Source: Spinellus fusiger (lineage: Eukaryota; Mucoromycota; Mucoromycetes; Mucorales; Phycomycetaceae). Taken from it: a stretch of 64,000 bases of DNA. Positions 1 through 10,867 of the stretch are shown piece after piece. The position numbers and the translations under genes are program-made. Below the pieces are notes generated by a model. It was not told the DNA's origin and searched no databases. It was given only the letters and a program-made list of their open reading frames with translations. The number at the start of each line of letters is the position of its first letter. Position 1 is the stretch's first letter. The stretch lies in the NCBI GenBank assembly GCA_025094145.1, contig JALLLS010000033.1, forward strand, positions 124,001 to 188,000, given 5' to 3'.

Positions 1-576
1 TTCGATTCCTATGAAAAAAATATAAAACATTTTGGTATTTTTACTCAGCGCTCATTATTAATACTGCCCAGGATTCAAATGTATTGTCTATAGGGAATCT
101 TATAGATCATGTTATTGACAGGAGATAAAATTTTTGTATGTTTCATCTTTTAATTAATGAGTATGTATAAAGAAACATTTGTTTGGATTATAATGTCTAA
201 CTTCATTCTTTTCATAATAAGCACAGGGTACATCTTTCTGGTTCAACCGTCATGGTACTGAAAAAAAAAAACTCCCATCATTAACACTATTGCAAGAGAA
301 AAGAATTTTAAACACTTAAAGGCTAATCTTTGCTTTTTTATTTTATTTTCCAGGTACAAGGTTTACAAATTTTTCAACACTTTTGCCAAAGTAGAACTTG
401 ATCATAAATGCTATATATGTACTTCCTGCCTTTGCAAACTCAAAACTATTTGCTATATGATAGCTAGCTTTATTATCACTCTCACCAAGCCTCTGAGTGG
501 ATATAACTTATTCATTATCTATAACCTAAATATTATTTTTGTTGCTATCATCACTGTTTTTATCATAATTATTATA
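1..576. other. AT-rich spacer
   Basis: No coding region or RNA gene is recognisable here. The sequence is AT-rich with short homopolymer runs, and ends at the left copy of the direct repeat flanking the LINE fragment. Confidence 0.6.
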
Positions 577-590
577 GTTACCTTAAGACA
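577..590. repeat. Left copy of 14-bp direct repeat (probable target-site duplication)
   Basis: GTTACCTTAAGACA occurs here and again at 2322-2335, in the same orientation, exactly bracketing the reverse-transcriptase fragment. Its position at both ends of a 5'-truncated retroelement fits a target-site duplication made by target-primed reverse transcription. Confidence 0.7.
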
Positions 591-2321
591 GTTCAAAGCA
601 TTTTATTTTTATTTTTGGGTGTAATTTGCTATTCGCACATTGGGCATATTAACCACCCTATGAGAGCTTTTGAACAATTAAGATATACATGTAAACACTT
701 CAAATATAAAAAGTGAAATAATAATAATGAAGAATGAATGAAGGACAGAAGGACAGAGAATACAAAACCTCACGAGGGAAAAATTATGAGAAAATGAGAA
801 ATGATGGTAAGATAAGAATTATGAATAAACATCCAAAAGGCCGTAAAGTCAGCAAAGAAACCAGGACACCAAAAAGATAACCGTCATCCTGTGGTGATTC
901 GAAATCCAACGAGGGATACTTAGAGCAACTCGGACAATCCTGAGAATATATGTAACAACTACATTAGCAGCTTCTGGCTTTGCTAAACGGGCTAAGAATA
1001 GTTGGTAGAGGAGAGATCAGAGGAAAAGTGAGGATACAGCGTCTGTTGCTGAAGGAGTCTTTGCACTCTATGGCAGTGTTGGCGTTGCCGCTCAACACAC
1101 CCATCAGCAGCCTCAATGAGCAAGCTACCAGCTGATGGCTCTACCTTAAAGTCTCGAGTAGACGTGGCTCAATCAATGGCTTGCAGCAGTATTGACAAAA
1201 TGGGCCAGAGATCTCGCCATTTAACAAAAGACTTAGCTGTATTCAGCAAAAGAATTAGACAATAATCAATTGGATGAACGTCTTGTGGTGGGGCAAGAAC
1301 TAGGAAGAAAAAGAACATGGAACGTTGATGATCAACAAATGTGCAAGTGAGAAAGTGGTCCTGATTGGCAGATGTGTGGCCACATTAGCAAGAAACCGAA
1401 GGTGTTGGTGGTAACCAAGCAATCCTCCATTTTAGTAGACGATGTCTTTCTTTGCGCGTGCACGGTAGTAGAAGAATTGAATCCCAAACAGGTCTATAGA
1501 GTCCACGGGCTACCGTCACCAGCGGATTCTTGCCACGTACTAGACTAGTAATTTCACTTTGAAGACGTTCAAGATAAGCTACTTTTAATGAATATTTAGG
1601 AGGGTTGTGAGCCCGTCCTATTCTTTGAGCATTTTGCCAGAGTACATTGCCACGTAGCTTAATCCATCTGGCTTTACTCTGGGGTACTTCAAGCTGCGGG
1701 ACAAGGCACCAGAGGAGGGTGTCTTCAGGAAGGGTAGCTGTGCGTTCAACAAATTTGGCTTGCAGATAAAGGAAACGAGAGTATATCTTAGGGAGGGCGG
1801 CTAATTGGGCAACCTGGATCGTTCCAAACCTAGCAGTAGCAGATCTAGCAAGACAAAGTCTCAGACAAGCAGACTGACAGATTTGTAGTGGGTAGATGCT
1901 TAGTCTATTGACATTACAAATAGCCAACCCATACTCAAGGATAGGCCAAACAAAAACAGTATACGCTCTTAGGGCTGCTGTAATCCCAAAGCCATACATG
2001 TTTACACCCATTCCGCTCAGCTTTTGCATTACTGCAATTGCCTTGACTTGTGAGTGTGAGAACAGTGCGTCTTGGTTAATACCTTGACGTGAAAATGGGA
2101 TACCAAGGTACTTGAAAGTATCACAGGTTGGAAGCTCGTTGCCATAGAGATAAAACGGCACATTGGCCGGGACATTGAGTACTTCACATTTGGAGGAACT
2201 TCATTTGTAACCAAGGAGGGTCGAGTGAATTTCGGCAAGTGCCAGCATTTGATGTATATCTTCTGGGCAGCCCATAAGAGCTACATCATCAGCATACAAC
2301 AAACAATTCACAGGAGCCCAG
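591..2321 (-). mobile_element. 5'-truncated LINE-like (non-LTR) retrotransposon fragment
   Basis: The minus strand encodes the C-terminal part of a non-LTR reverse transcriptase. The catalytic YADD motif is at 2285-2296, followed by about 260 residues of thumb and post-RT region (2160-1385). Similarity then continues in shifted frames (HPIDYC-like and KWRDLWPIL-like segments) to about 1150. A TGA at 2201-2203 interrupts the frame after LLGYK, where the family commonly has Trp. There is a further frame break near 1385. The first residues after the right flank (TWAPVNCLLYADD) are open up to 2321, so the 5' end was lost at insertion rather than by decay. The 3' end on the minus strand is an A-rich stretch (591-620), as expected for a LINE tail. 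Dead copy; no complete ORF1 or endonuclease is present. Confidence 0.85.
1385..2296 (-). pseudogene. Reverse transcriptase C-terminal half, inactivated
   Basis: This is the coding remnant inside the LINE fragment. Seen: YADD box, then a TGA stop at 2201-2203, then an open stretch of about 258 residues including the FKYLGI block typical of the region after the RT palm in non-LTR elements. The N-terminal fingers and palm, and the endonuclease domain expected upstream, are absent because the element is truncated. No function is expected. Confidence 0.8.
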
Positions 2322-2335
2322 GTTACCTTAAGACA
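2322..2335. repeat. Right copy of 14-bp direct repeat
   Basis: Identical to 577-590 and directly abutting the truncated 5' end of the LINE fragment. Confidence 0.7.
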
Positions 2336-4811
2336 CCACGACTTGAAAGAATTTTCTACTCTATTACCACTTCAACCTTTCATTGTTTAAACATTACATT
2401 TCCGGTAGACTCTAAATGGATACATAAACCCTATACTAAGTCTACATGACTGTTGAGGCACACAATGCAATGCAATTTTTTTTTCTTTTTCTTTTTTTTT
2501 AGAAAAAAGTTCTATGAAAATCATTAACAGCCAGAAAGTTGAAAGTTGAACACAAAGTGAATTTTCAGAGTGTAACTTTTTCAAAGGCACCACATAAACA
2601 AAATAATATGATAGCGTATTGCCTACACACCTAAAGATGTTTGGGATATATAAAGAAAGCCACGGACAATAATATCACACTTTCTATAATTGGATAATAT
2701 GTTTGAAAAGGCCTTTTCGCTGTGTAAATAGGATATTTCAAACTATATCTGCCTATTTTAGCAGTGATGATTGACTTTGCAATTAAACGCTATAAGATTG
2801 GATATAAAAAGAAGAAATGAAGCTAGTATTACAGCTCAATCACTGAATTAGCTCTATTAATCATTGCTCAAAGCAAATTCACTGATGTGAAGAACATTAT
2901 AGTTATTCATTGACGCAATATCCATAATCACTTGAGCAACTATGTCATTTTAACTGGTGGGAACAATACTAATTAGTGAGAACAATATATTGTTTCTAAT
3001 ACCATCCTTTAAGCTCAAGACATAAAGTGTGTAAATTGTCTGACTTGATTAATTTTAGGAAAGAAGAGGCTAGACTGTAATACATCACCAGAACAGAGAG
3101 AAAGACGTTATTTGTTTTGACTATCTCCTATTTTTGTTATTTCCTACACTGTACATACAACTCAACACCCAAGTACTCGTCAAGATGAGCATAACTGAGT
3201 AAGGCAATGTACTATTTTTAACAAAGAGAAACAATAGAGGGAAGTGATAGACACCACTAAAGGCTATTCTAGTGATAAAAAGGTAAGCAGTGTCTTCATC
3301 TGGGCTTGAGCTTATTGTAGATTACAATACACTCATTCTATTGTTGTTAAGCAAGCAAAGACTCCTTTAAAGTCAGTCTCAAATGGTCTTCTATACTATC
3401 AACAGTGTCTAGGGTATACTCCTGAGCATATCTATCTATCTCCCAAGAATAGATCACAAGGCTTTTAGTGTGTAGATTCTATTTCTATGAGGGAACACAC
3501 TTATGCAGTAGCTATATTATTATTATAAACACTATATTATATTCATAAGCAATATTCTTATTTATTTATTAATAATACGATTTAATAGTGATGTCGTCAA
3601 TGGCTTGTTAGTCCAAAGGAAACCCTATCAGTTAACAGGTAGTTAAACTATGATGTTTATTAATTTGTATTGCTATGTCTTTTATACTTTTCTACTACTA
3701 GTATTTAGCTTCAGGGGTATGTTATTGACTACTACAAACTATCATCATCCCTAAATATTCGATAGCATCCCCCTCTCAGTTTAGTAGTAGGAGTTGTTGT
3801 TTCCAAAAAGGTTTGTAGTTCCAATCATAGAAAATATCTTTACGACAGTGAGGCATTCTACAAAAAGAAACAATAAATTGGATACTTCCAAACTTTTGAT
3901 TTAAAAGAGCTTTCTATAAAAGGGAATCTATTTTTTGACGTAAAGAGGTGATGTTACCGCTTAAAAGCCATAAAAATCTTTAAGTGTGTAGAAAATAAAA
4001 CAATTCGTGAAATTTTTCCAAGCTACTCAAATTACTAAAAAACAAAAAAACAAAAAAAAACATGCTAGATACTTTAATCGTACAAAGGAACTTGGAAATC
4101 ACAAAAGATATTGACATCCATAACAATATCAATTCAAGTAAATGTAATGAATAATTTATTTTTAACAATATCAGAGTATAGATATTGTATATGTTATAGG
4201 CCTTATCTCGCAAGTTCTGTATGTAGAGAAGATTGGATACATTATAAAAATGATTCATAAAAGGTCAATTAGCAAGTTTAGAGAATTAATTGTGCCTATA
4301 CAAGTATAGACACATGTTTTAGAATTGCATGTTACTGATATTCATAACCTGTTGAAATCTACTCCAGTCAGAGCCCGACAAAAGAAAGATCGGCTAAACA
4401 CTTATTTGGTTGAAATAGACAGCTTTATTATCATTCCTGAGACATCTCTGTCAAAATGAAGTTGGCTTTGTTAAATTTTACTGATTTAAGTCTTATTAAT
4501 TAATTGAAAATCATCAATTAAGGTTCACCTATTCAATTCATTAAAGTCTATTAAAGTATGTTAATGTAATCAATAGCACGTAATATATCTGTGTCCAGAT
4601 TCATACAATAATTACAGAGCTTCTTTTTTTTTTCTTCCAAAGAAATATCTATTAGTTTAAGAATACATAGTATTCATGACTTTGCTGGTAAACAGAGAAG
4701 CTAATACCCTATTTATTTGGTAACCCACAGCCTAAGGCATATTGGTTTTTTACTCCAAGTTTGCTGAATCTTTTTATTTTATTTTGTAGATTATGTACTT
4801 ATTTTATATAA
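2336..4811. other. AT-rich gene-free region
   Basis: Only short chance ORFs without family resemblance. No tRNA-like T-loop, no long repeat and no splice-linked exon chain could be made out. Confidence 0.55.
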
Positions 4812-5982
4812 TTAAAGTATTGGCTCAAGAGCTAAGTATCTATCAAAAATTGAATAAGAATGCCTTATCCAGTCGACACAGTCATTAACCAAAACCTTCT
4901 TAGCCGATTCAATCATTCTGGTAATAAAAATTATCATCAAGTGTCAAACAATCTCTCCTTAAACTCCCTTTGGATTTTGACCAGAACAATTCAATAGGGT
5001 TTAACAATGGTAAGTAAAGGGATAAGTAGGTAGCCTTATAGCCACGACTTTCAATCAAATTTTGGACTGATCCACTTTATGAATGACAGCGTTATCCATC
5101 ATCAGGTAACAGTCCTTTATCCCATGTTGATCCAATGTACCCATAAAATTACTCGGAAACTCAAGGAAATGCTCACTATGTGTACTGATTCTAGTGTTCA
5201 TCTCGACAAAAAAAACATACTTATTTTCCCAATCCATATGTTTATCTGCTTTCCATTCAAGAACTCTTTCTTTGTGTAGATTGAGATTTCTGTGGGCTGC
5301 TCTTACAGTTACGGTTCACTCAAGATTTCTAAGTGTTATTGATGTGTGCCGAACTAGATGTTGATAAAGATCAGAAAGAGAGAAAAAAAGATCTCATCTC
5401 GGAAAATGCTCAAGTAATGATTCTCTTGCCTGCCATAGAACAGCTTGTGGTTTTTCTCTATAAAAAGTGCATATAAAGTCAGTAGGTTGTAGTTTGAGCC
5501 TCATGGACCCCTTGGTTTGAGACTTTCTTGAACCAGGCAAATGCTTCTCTTCATCATCTCTATAAAGCTTTACATTATGCTGAGTTACTCTTTCAAGAAT
5601 GACAGCCCTTATTCCATCCTTTTTCTTTCTTTCTTTTCTTTTTTTTTTTAACTGATAGCCCTCCCTCAATGATAAGATCAGGAAGTACTTGTGTTTACTC
5701 TGGAGTATAAGATCTATAGGATCCCTGAATCTTCTCAGTAGACACTTTAACAGGTAATAGGTTTGAGTTGTTATCTTTTCTTTTTGCTACCATTTGCCTT
5801 TGATATGAATCCATACGTTTCTTAATGTCGGGCTCCGTTACCTTTCTGTTTATTTCTGGCTGTTCCCAATAGTGCAATTCCAAATCAACACTGTCGTACA
5901 ATTCATTTTGGACTGTTTCAGTTTCCGTAGGGTCAGACTCTGGAATTTTATCTGTTGTGATGAAACAATGCATGGAATTCAT
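4812..5982 (-). pseudogene. Decayed DDE transposase (Tc1/mariner/IS630-like)
   Basis: Read on the minus strand, several frames join into one transposase. There is an N-terminal region (5982-5695) ending in YTPE and a helix-turn-helix-like region ending in RDDEEKHLPG (5650-5520). A second HTH segment ends in ARESLLEHFP near 5400. The catalytic core starts with ERVLEWKAD and WENKYVFF (about 5270-5200), then MMDNAVIHK (second Asp, about 5100) and LLNPIELFWSKSK (third acidic residue, about 5000). It finishes with DCVDWIRHS and a stop at 4812-4814. At least three frameshifts and a stop after YTPE disrupt it. The position of the first catalytic Asp (usually DEAGF) reads VEMNT, so that residue is lost. 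An A-rich stretch (minus strand) interrupts the HTH region. Confidence 0.8.
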
Positions 5983-6575
5983 CTAGTACGTTGTAAGTAG
6001 CCATCTCCTAGTCATATCGAGAAGGGACAACTAAGAAACATGAGTGTCTATAAAAAATAAAATAAAAATAAAAATAATTCACGCGCAAAAAATAAAATAA
6101 AATAAAATAAAAAATAAAAAGATCAGTCTGCTCTCAATAGGAACTTGGCGGCTTTTCATTATCAACAAGGCGTGGTGTTCTTTCCTAATTGAGAAAGAAA
6201 GAAAGATTAGCATAAAATGACTACACTGATTTACAAGGGTAGTTCTTTATCCAACATCTATCCAAAGTGTCCTTTCAATAAAAGTATAAATATATCTCTA
6301 TAAAACATAAAAAGAAAAGAAAACAAGAAAAAACAACACTTCTTATGTTCCTATTCTCTCCTTGTAATGTTTGTTTTCTAAAGACATGAACCATAAGCCA
6401 TTTCTTCATGTGTATTATCATCCTTTAATCTGTAATTACATATCTTAAGGATTTCATCTATAGTATAAACTTTAATATTAAAAGCAAAGGTGTTTTCAAA
6501 ACGTCAAGGCTTTTTCATTCTCTCTTTGCTTGTGGATGAGGAAGGAGGAGGAAGTGGGTGTATCTTGTTGGCTGG
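5983..6575. other. Spacer with A/T pentamer runs
   Basis: Contains AAAAT-type repeats around 6050-6120. No gene seen. The right part is the 3' flank of the casein kinase gene. Confidence 0.5.
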
Positions 6576-7417
6576 TTAATGACACAAACCACATGTCAAT
6601 TTAGCCCAAATGCCCTTTTTACGGTGAGGCTCATCTTCAGCATGAATGACGAGGTTCTGAACACCTTCCTCATTCTGAGCAGACACGATGACAGGGGTTG
6701 ATGCCTGTGTGTTGCCATTCAATTGACGCTTGCTGTTTTCGATGGCTCTCTTTGCAGGTGCAGGAAGACCTTGGCGAGAGGCTTGACGTTTAGAGAGTGT
6801 CTAAAGTGCAAGAAAGAAATCCAATGTTACTCCATCGATGCGTTGGATGTGGCTGACAAAGACCACTCTATTGCCTTGTTTCTCTCTCTCTCTCTCTCTC
6901 TATGTGTGTGTGTGTGTGTTTCTAATGACATTTACCTGCCATCCCTTGCCATTATTGAGAAGCATCCAATCATAGACCTGATCTTCAGATTCACCAGCAT
7001 TTCGAATGACCTTTGAGAACAGCTCACGCAGAAAATCATAGTCGGGAGTTTCCTCAAAGCCGAGTTTACGAACATACTGCAGATAAATACCAAACTCCTC
7101 TAGAATAAGGTGATGGTCATGAAAAAGTAATATTAGAGAAACTCCACTTGTTTCCTTTCTTGTCTTATATTGTCACAAGAAATGGACCCTTTGTTGTTAG
7201 TAGATCTTTCTTACCTGGATATCCATCGCATAAATCTTTAATGACAGTGCTTTGCTTCTTTTCACCAATCTTCTCATATTTCTGCTTATTGGTGGCTGCT
7301 CTTAATCCTTGCCAGGGCAGAGATCCTCTAAGGAAGTACATAAAGACATGGCCCAATGCCTCGAGATCATCACGGCGGGATTGTTCTTTGGAGATGGACA
7401 AGAGTGAATAGATGAGC

Positions 7418-7453
<36 letters not shown>

Positions 7454-8117
7454 CATTATTGTTATTATTGTTATTATTGTTATTATTGTTATCATCATCA
7501 TTATTGTTATTGATATTATTACGATGATTATCCTACCCCTCTTATTGATTCCCTCCCCCACTCTTCTTCTATAGGCCAAGTGAATGCAAATGCTATGGAC
7601 GAATAGAAAGGGTATATTTACCTCTTCCTAGATGGGTGTTGATACTCATATAGCGAGCAGTGCCAGAAAGACTTTTGCGTTCACGATAAGGAATGTGCTG
7701 CTTTGTCTTTGGATCACGGTACAATTTAGCCATGCCAAAGTCCACAATAAAGACATCGTTGGTCTCATTGGTGCCAGGCTTCCCCACAAGGAAGTTATCA
7801 GGCTTAATATCACGATAAATGAGATTCTTTGCATGGATCGATTGGACGCGGGTTAACTAGGGACATATTTTGTTATTCTCCATAGTGGTTGGCATGTGGT
7901 ATTTTATTTTTTATTTTATTTTTATTTTTTATTTTATTTACCATATTCTGAGCAAGCATAGCCACTGTTTTGTGAGAGAATTTTCTGCCACAGACATCAA
8001 ACATATCTTCTAGACTAGGGCCCAAGAGATCAATGACGAGAATGTTGTGTAGGCCTTCCTGACCAAAGTAGTAGGCAGAGGGTACTCCGTCTATACAAAG
8101 TGGATAAGCATGTGTAG

Positions 8118-8151
<34 letters not shown>

Positions 8152-8591
8152 AATGTAGATAAATAGATAAATAGATAAATAGTTGTTATCTTGTTATCTT
8201 GTTATATAACACTACAAGCCTTGACTTACTGGTGCCAGCCATCAGCTTATAAGTACGGTATTCATCGCGCAGTTGAGGTGCATCACTCTTTCTAGGCTCA
8301 AACTTGATAGCCACATGCTGATTGTTGAGAAGATTGGTACCTTGGAGAAGAATGAGATATGCAAAAAGACAAGTCTATTGCGTTACCTTCATAGACTATG
8401 CCAAAACTGCCTTCGCCAATCTTTCGGCCGACTCGGTAGTGAACACCGACAACGTTATGAGAGGCCGATGGGTTGGTGTGGGGTATGGCGACTGTGGTTA
8501 TTGCTGCTGCTGCTGCTTGTGCTGCTGCTGTGTTTCCTGCGGGTGGTGTGGTGGTGGTGGTAGTGGTGGGTTTCTGAGTATTACCGGGCAT
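6576..8591 (-). CDS. YCK: Casein kinase I, YCK/CK1-gamma type
   Basis: Serine/threonine kinase that in fungi acts at the plasma membrane in nutrient signalling, endocytosis and morphogenesis (family knowledge). Seven exons: 8591-8387, 8340-8230, 8090-7942, 7856-7622, 7385-7215, 7099-6936, 6800-6576; sum 1260 nt, 419 aa. Visible motifs: glycine loop [21 protein letters not shown] (Lys), CK1 signature [18 protein letters not shown], and the CK1-specific [16 protein letters not shown] followed by [13 protein letters not shown]. The N-terminus is a Thr/Pro/Ala-rich tail of about 50 residues. The C-terminus is short and ends in KLTCGLCH, comparable in place to the Cys-Cys palmitoylation end of yeast Yck1/2. 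The start ATG at 8591 was chosen because upstream in-frame sequence is low-complexity. Intron 2 holds a GATA repeat. Confidence 0.93.
8119..8180. repeat. (GATA)n microsatellite in YCK intron 2
   Basis: Tandem GATA followed by AAATAGAT variants inside the intron between exons 2 and 3 of the casein kinase gene. Confidence 0.9.
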
Positions 8592-10245
8592 AGTGTTGGA
8601 TAGGGGACAATAGACCCTCTCTCTCTCTTTCTCTAGGTGGATGAAAAGAAGTGTATGACAAATGAACCAGGAAAGATGACTGCAGAAAACACTGGCGGCT
8701 TTTTCTTTTTTCTCTTTAGTGTTATCAAAACAGAAAAGAGAGAGAAGAGAGAGAGAAAATGAAAGAAAGACGTACAATTCCAAAGGGGAAAGGTAAAGGG
8801 GAAAAGAAAGCAGTGGGGCTAGCATGGCATAGGCACTGAAATAAAATAGAAAGAAAAAAAAAAAGCCCTCGGGGGTTACTTGCTTTCCGACCGTTCCCCC
8901 TTTTGAAGCACGTTTCTTGTTGATGTTTATGGTGTATTGTGATAAAATCAGTAATTTTGAGTTGATAATCGCCTGTTCACCAACAAATCGACCAACCAAA
9001 ACAAGAACAGGGCCTCTTTCTCGAGTATTAGATTCTTAGGGAAAAGAAATAAGCCAAGATGTGAATATCGCATGTTTTCTTACCTTGTAAGCTACTCTAG
9101 TATTGACTCTGGTGTGTAGGCATATAACTGTGGTAATAAAACACTAAGAACACTAGAGGCTATTATTAAGCAGGGTCTGGTCTGATCATGGAGTGGTATG
9201 AGAGATCCACAGCCTTCACAGGCCATTCTTGTCCAAGAGGGAGCCATCGACACCTTTATAACAGTTCTATACTCCATAAAATAGTATAGAATCAAAAGTA
9301 CATCCTACTTTAAATAGTGTTTTATAATTCATGTCGAGAATGGGTTATAATAATCGTATCTATATATCTCATCCACTCCCATGGTGTATACAGCACATGA
9401 GTATGGGCATATCTCTATGTATTTATATGTATATATTTATTTATCATTCGATGCCTGTCTTCTTTATTCCCCTTTTATAGAATTGCACAATGATATATCT
9501 ACGTTAATATATGAGTGTGTTGGAGATCAATCGACACTCATATTCTAAATTTTGTTTAGTTTAGTAGTAATATCCTCTTATCATTCTTGCCGTTCTCGGC
9601 TCAAATCCCAGTTATAGCGCTTCTGTTAATAAGAAAATTCAATGCTAAGCAATATTTCAAACAATCCTATTCACTCTTTACTCATTTATAAATGAATTCA
9701 ATAATATCTAAACAGGGCATTAGAATAGAAGAATAAGTCAAAACACCACCAAAGATAGTGGTGTAAAAGAAGTATGTGACGACAAGCTCATATCTACATC
9801 CCATGGAATAAGTATTCGCGTATTTTAAAATAACAATTAGCGCCTTTATTTTTGAATAATATTTGGCGTATTTCCAAAGTAAGAGCTCGTTTTTTCTTTA
9901 TCATTGATTTTATTCATCGAAATACAATTTAATAAACACCATTCAACACCCTTTAATTATAGTGTCTATCAACACTTTTAGTCTACTTGTCATTTTTATT
10001 GCATCAATATCACCCTCTTTGTTTGGGAGATGGGATACATATTAAAGAATGATACGCCAATAGTTATCTCGAAAAGGACGCAAATGCCTTTTTCCATGGG
10101 ATGTATACCCTTTACTTTCTTAGAAACTAATCTGTTGGTTATCCTTCAACATTGCAAGTACTCTATAAAGACAGGAATGCTGTCTAGAGACTAGGTTTAC
10201 ACTTGTGTGCTAATTTGATAGAGATAATCTTCCGTTCTTCATTTT
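8592..10245. other. Upstream region of YCK and spacer
   Basis: The first 400 bp (plus-strand view) contain GA-rich runs, i.e. pyrimidine tracts upstream of the minus-strand YCK start, and probably its promoter/5'UTR. Beyond about 9.0 kb only short chance ORFs are present; nothing else recognised. Confidence 0.45.
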
Positions 10246-10600
10246 ATTATTAGTGTTAGTATTTAGTATTAGTATTAGTATTAGTATTAGTATTTAGTAT
10301 TAGTATTAGTATTAGTATTAGTATTAGTATTAGTATTAGTATTAGTATTAGTATTAGTATTAGTATTAGTATTAGTATTAGTATTAGTATTAGTATTAGT
10401 ATTAGTATTTAGTATTAGTATTTTAGTATTAGTATTAGTATTAGTATTAGTATTAGTATTAGTATTAGTATTAGTATTAGTATTAGTATTAGTATTAGTA
10501 TTAGTATTAGTATTAGTATTAGTATTAGTATTAGCATTAGTATTAGCATTAGTATTAGTATTAGCATTAGCATTAGTATTTAGTATTTAGTATTCGTATT
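10246..10600. repeat. Hexanucleotide (TTAGTA)n array
   Basis: About 350 bp of nearly pure TTAGTA units, with occasional TTTAGTA slips and TTAGCA variants concentrated at the right end. It lies between the casein kinase and lipoyl synthase genes. It resembles a telomere-type unit only loosely (no TTAGGG). Confidence 0.95.
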
Positions 10601-10867
10601 ATTCTCATTCTCATTATCACAATCATCCTTCGTCTTGTTCTCCTTCCACAGTAAAAACAACTCCAGCAGAAGAATGTCTTGATAATTCCATAATCCAGTC
10701 ATTATCTCAGGATGGATTCTCTCCTTTCTTTGTATTATAAAAGTGAACACACTTATATCTTTGTTTTAATCCAAATAAAATATAAAAGTACAGATATATA
10801 GGTAGGAAGATAGATAGATAGATAGATAAGAAGAACAAGATCCGTTTCCTATCAATACATATGCCAT

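Noticed and set aside
8298..8999. 233-codon frame extending upstream of the casein kinase start
   Set aside because: Upstream part is low-complexity, hydrophobic and purine/pyrimidine tract driven; ATG 8591 is the plausible start.
10246..10600. Interstitial telomere
   Set aside because: The unit is TTAGTA, not a known fungal telomere repeat, and it has no adjacent subtelomeric features; kept only as a repeat.
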